Assembly (NCBI GenBank): GCA_031284065.1
Contig: JAITAP010000246.1
Location: forward strand, 1-7,419
Direction: 5' to 3'
DNA length: 7,419 bases
Source: Prevotellaceae bacterium
Lineage (GTDB): Bacteria; Bacteroidota; Bacteroidia; Bacteroidales; UBA932
The notes below the pieces were generated by a model that was not told the origin of the DNA, did no database searches, and saw only the letters and a program-made list of their open reading frames with translations. Made by a program: the position numbers and the translations under genes. Shown here piece by piece: positions 5,045-7,419 of the stretch (the stretch's first letter is position 1; each line of letters starts with the position of its first letter).

Positions 5045-6511
5045 ATGCTTTTTAATTCTATTGATTTCGCAGTTTTCCTTCCCATTGTATTTGCGCTGTA
5101 CTGGTTTGTGTTTCAGCGTAACCTAAGAGCCCAAAACTTTTTTCTTGTCGCGGCGAGCTACATTTTCTACGGGTGGTGGGATTGGCGTTTTTTGATTCTG
5201 ATGACGGTAACAATTCTATGCAGCTACGCCAGCGGGCTGCTCATCGACAAGGCATGGCATGGCGCCGACCAAACGGCAACCCGTCGCCGCACGCGAACAA
5301 TTGTCGCTGCCAACATCGTGATAAATCTGCTGATACTCGGCTTTTTCAAATACTACAATTTCTTTGTGCAAAATTTTGTGGATGTTTTTACGCTATTCGG
5401 CAAGCCGCTGGAGGTACATACGCTCAAAATCATACTGCCTGTTGGCATTTCGTTTTACACCTTTCAGGCGTTGAGCTACAGCATTGACGTGTACCGGCGA
5501 AAAATAGCGCCAACTCGCGATTTGGTTGCATTTTTCGCTTTTGTGAGCTTCTTTCCGCAGCTGGTGGCCGGGCCTATCGAACGGGCAACAAACTTGTTGT
5601 CGCAGTTCTACGCGCGCCGTGCTTTCAGCTACGACAAGGCCGCCGACGGCATGAGGCAAATCCTGTGGGGACTGTTCAAAAAAATGGTCGTGGCCGACAA
5701 TTGTGCATACACCGCAAATGCAATATTTAACGGATATGAAACAATGCCCGCAAGCTTGCTTGCTGTGGGAGCAATTGCTTTTACTTTCCAGATATACGGC
5801 GATTTTTCGGGCTACTCAGATATTGCCATCGGCACGGCGCGGTTGTTTGGGTTTAGCTTGAAGCGAAATTTCGCCTTTCCGTACTTTTCGCGCGATATTG
5901 CAGAGTTTTGGCGGCGGTGGCATATTTCGCTCACCAGATGGTTTCGCGATTACATCTACATTCCGCTCGGGGGCAGCCGTTGCGCCAAGTGGAAAGTTAT
6001 CCGCAACACATGGGTTATTTTTCTTGTGAGCGGCTTGTGGCACGGCGCAAGCTGGACCTTTGTGGCGTGGGGCGCTTACCATGCGCTGCTCTTTATGCCG
6101 CTATTGCTGCTGGGCAAAAACCGTCAATACACCAATACGGTTGCCGAAAACCGTGTGCTGCCAACGTGGAAAGAACTGTTTGCCATGTTGACCACTTTCG
6201 TGTTTGTAGTTATCGGGTGGGTCATTTTCAGGGCAGAGAATATACATCAAGCGTTTGCATACATGTCGGGAATATGTTCGCCGTCGCTGTTTGTAATGCC
6301 GGTGGAGGGAGTGGGCGCCGCAAGAACATTGTTATTTTCTGCTGTTTTGATTGTCGTCGAATGGTTTGGTAGAAAAAATCAGTACGCCATCGAGAACATT
6401 CCCGTCAAGAACATAGCGCTTCGGTGGTGCCTCTATTTTATTCTGTTTATATCGATACTTAGCAATTACTATTCGGGAGAACAAAGTGCTTTCATATACT
6501 TCCAGTTTTAA
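5045..6511 (+). CDS. MBOAT-family membrane O-acyltransferase (AlgI/DltB-like)
   Basis: I start this 488-residue protein at the ATG at 5045, giving MLFNSIDFAVFLPIVF, the usual N-terminus of bacterial AlgI-like proteins. An in-frame ATG at 4973 would add 24 polar, unconserved residues. It is a polytopic inner-membrane protein with many hydrophobic segments. Hallmarks in order are YIFYGWWDWRFL (39-50), LPVGISFYTFQALSYSIDVY (131-150), FFPQLVAGPIER (169-180), YGDFSGYSDIAIG (251-263), FWRRWHISLTRWFRDYIYIP (288-307) and SGLWHGASW (329-337). His293 and His333 are the two conserved MBOAT histidines; His333 is the expected catalytic one. The family moves acyl groups, usually acetyl, across the inner membrane onto extracytoplasmic polysaccharides, working with an SGNH partner. 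Such a partner follows 12 bp downstream, so the two are probably one operon. The glycan and acyl group are not determinable. No Shine-Dalgarno stands out, and the sequence appears intact. Confidence 0.95.
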   Translation: MLFNSIDFAVFLPIVFALYWFVFQRNLRAQNFFLVAASYIFYGWWDWRFLILMTVTILCSYASGLLIDKAWHGADQTATRRRTRTIVAANIVINLLILGFFKYYNFFVQNFVDVFTLFGKPLEVHTLKIILPVGISFYTFQALSYSIDVYRRKIAPTRDLVAFFAFVSFFPQLVAGPIERATNLLSQFYARRAFSYDKAADGMRQILWGLFKKMVVADNCAYTANAIFNGYETMPASLLAVGAIAFTFQIYGDFSGYSDIAIGTARLFGFSLKRNFAFPYFSRDIAEFWRRWHISLTRWFRDYIYIPLGGSRCAKWKVIRNTWVIFLVSGLWHGASWTFVAWGAYHALLFMPLLLLGKNRQYTNTVAENRVLPTWKELFAMLTTFVFVVIGWVIFRAENIHQAFAYMSGICSPSLFVMPVEGVGAARTLLFSAVLIVVEWFGRKNQYAIENIPVKNIALRWCLYFILFISILSNYYSGEQSAFIYFQF

Positions 6512-6523
6512 TATCCATAACCA

Positions 6524-7419
6524 ATGAAAAAATTCTTAATTAAAATCGCCATATTTACGCTATTCATAATTTTGTTTCTCATTTTGGGGTTAGCCCTGCC
6601 GGTAACGCCGAGAGCATCAAAATCCTACTTTTATTCGAGCATACAAAAGGATTCGCTACTGGCTCATGTAGATTCGCCACGTATGATTTTTATCGGAGGT
6701 TCAAATGTTCGTATGGGATTAAATAGCCAAATGATAAAAGACTCTCTGAATGTAAACCCGATTAACACAGGCATCACCTCTGGTTTGGGTATAAAATTTA
6801 TGTTCGACAATGTTGGAGAATATGTTAAAAGAGGTGATGTTATTATTGCTCCTATAGAATATGTATTTTACACATACGATTATAACTACTGCGCCGAAAC
6901 TTTACTGAGAATGATTATGGACGCAAATAAGGATTATTTGCATTTACTGAGTTTCCAGCAAGCATTTAATTTGCTTGCTTATATGCCAAGGTATGTTATT
7001 TCTAAATTCGATTTACGTACATATTTCAACATTGAGACAGACCCTGCAGACCCCATGTTTCTCAACAAATATGGCGATGAATGTGCTCACTGGAATATGG
7101 AGAATCGCCACTTTGAGCCATACAGCAGGCTTGATGAATTTAATCAGCAAATAATCGGCAAAATCAAGGATTTTGAGAAAACGGTGGAGCAAAAGGGAGC
7201 GAAGTTCTATATCTCCTATCCGCCGTATAACGATAGATCGTTTTACAAATCATCGGATATAATTGCCGCTATCCGGAGCGAGCTGGAAAAGAATTTTAAG
7301 GTGCTCGGAACTCCCGAAAGGTATATGATGCCCGACTCCCTAATGTTTGACTCTCCGTACCATCTAAACGGAAAAGGAGTAAATATCAGAACGTCCCGCC
7401 TGATAGAAGATTTTAGAAA
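6524..7419 (+). CDS. SGNH/GDSL-like membrane-anchored protein, partial (runs off the right edge)
   Basis: The reading frame is open from ATG 6524 to the window end, giving 298 complete codons with no stop. The N-terminus MKKFLIKIAI is followed by a hydrophobic segment to about residue 25, which is a membrane anchor or uncleaved signal. Residues 54-61 read MIFIGGSN, an SGNH block I variant with Ser60 as the likely nucleophile. NTGITSGLGIKFMFD (81-95) fits block II, and FDSPYHLNGKG (275-285) carries the Asp276/His280 pair of block V. The protein is probably periplasmic and acts with the MBOAT protein encoded 12 bp upstream to acylate or deacylate a cell-surface glycan, as DltD- or AlgJ/AlgX-type partners do. 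The end TSRLIEDFR resembles the final helix of the family, so only a few residues should be missing. The gene looks visibly richer in A/T than the acyltransferase gene. Substrate and reaction direction are unknown. Confidence 0.82.
   Translation, partial: MKKFLIKIAIFTLFIILFLILGLALPVTPRASKSYFYSSIQKDSLLAHVDSPRMIFIGGSNVRMGLNSQMIKDSLNVNPINTGITSGLGIKFMFDNVGEYVKRGDVIIAPIEYVFYTYDYNYCAETLLRMIMDANKDYLHLLSFQQAFNLLAYMPRYVISKFDLRTYFNIETDPADPMFLNKYGDECAHWNMENRHFEPYSRLDEFNQQIIGKIKDFEKTVEQKGAKFYISYPPYNDRSFYKSSDIIAAIRSELEKNFKVLGTPERYMMPDSLMFDSPYHLNGKGVNIRTSRLIEDFR

Overview
The window looks like a chromosomal segment from a member of the Bacteroidota. Three things point there: a DUF4249-type lipoprotein, a Bacteroides-style GH2 exoenzyme, and intergenic promoter-like motifs of the Bacteroidota class (TTTG, then about 17-22 bp, then TAnnTTTG) with no useful Shine-Dalgarno sequences ahead of the starts. 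The genus cannot be determined from the sequence alone.

Layout, left to right. (1) Bases 1-195 (+) hold the C-terminal end of a protein that reads like thiamine pyrophosphokinase. (2) Its stop codon overlaps, tail to tail, the stop of a minus-strand DUF4249 lipoprotein (192-1349). (3) Just upstream of that gene, on the same strand, is a secreted GH2 glycoside hydrolase of 953 aa (1406-4267). The 56-bp gap suggests that the two form one transcript reading leftward. (4) Bases 4268-5044 are a 777-bp divergent intergenic region. It holds one minus-strand and two plus-strand promoter-like motifs, a small perfect hairpin, short repeats, and a strikingly long multi-stem inverted repeat (4792-4970) that ends in a T7 tract. 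(5) Rightward from there run an MBOAT-family membrane O-acyltransferase (5045-6511) and an SGNH/GDSL-like, membrane-anchored protein (6524 to the right edge, with only the extreme C-terminus probably missing).

How the genes may work together. The rightward pair is the familiar AlgI/DltB-type module: a polytopic acyltransferase passes acyl groups across the inner membrane, and an SGNH partner acts on the periplasmic side to modify a glycan. The leftward pair looks like glycan hydrolysis (GH2) plus a surface or outer-membrane lipoprotein of unknown role. The two modules diverge from the same intergenic region; a functional connection between them is inference only.

The most unusual item is the 4792-4970 element. 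About 44 base pairs in five coaxial stems, with an extra 7-bp closing stem next to a U-tract, suggest an undescribed structured RNA (small RNA or leader/attenuator) transcribed rightward. I could not match it to a named RNA family by eye.
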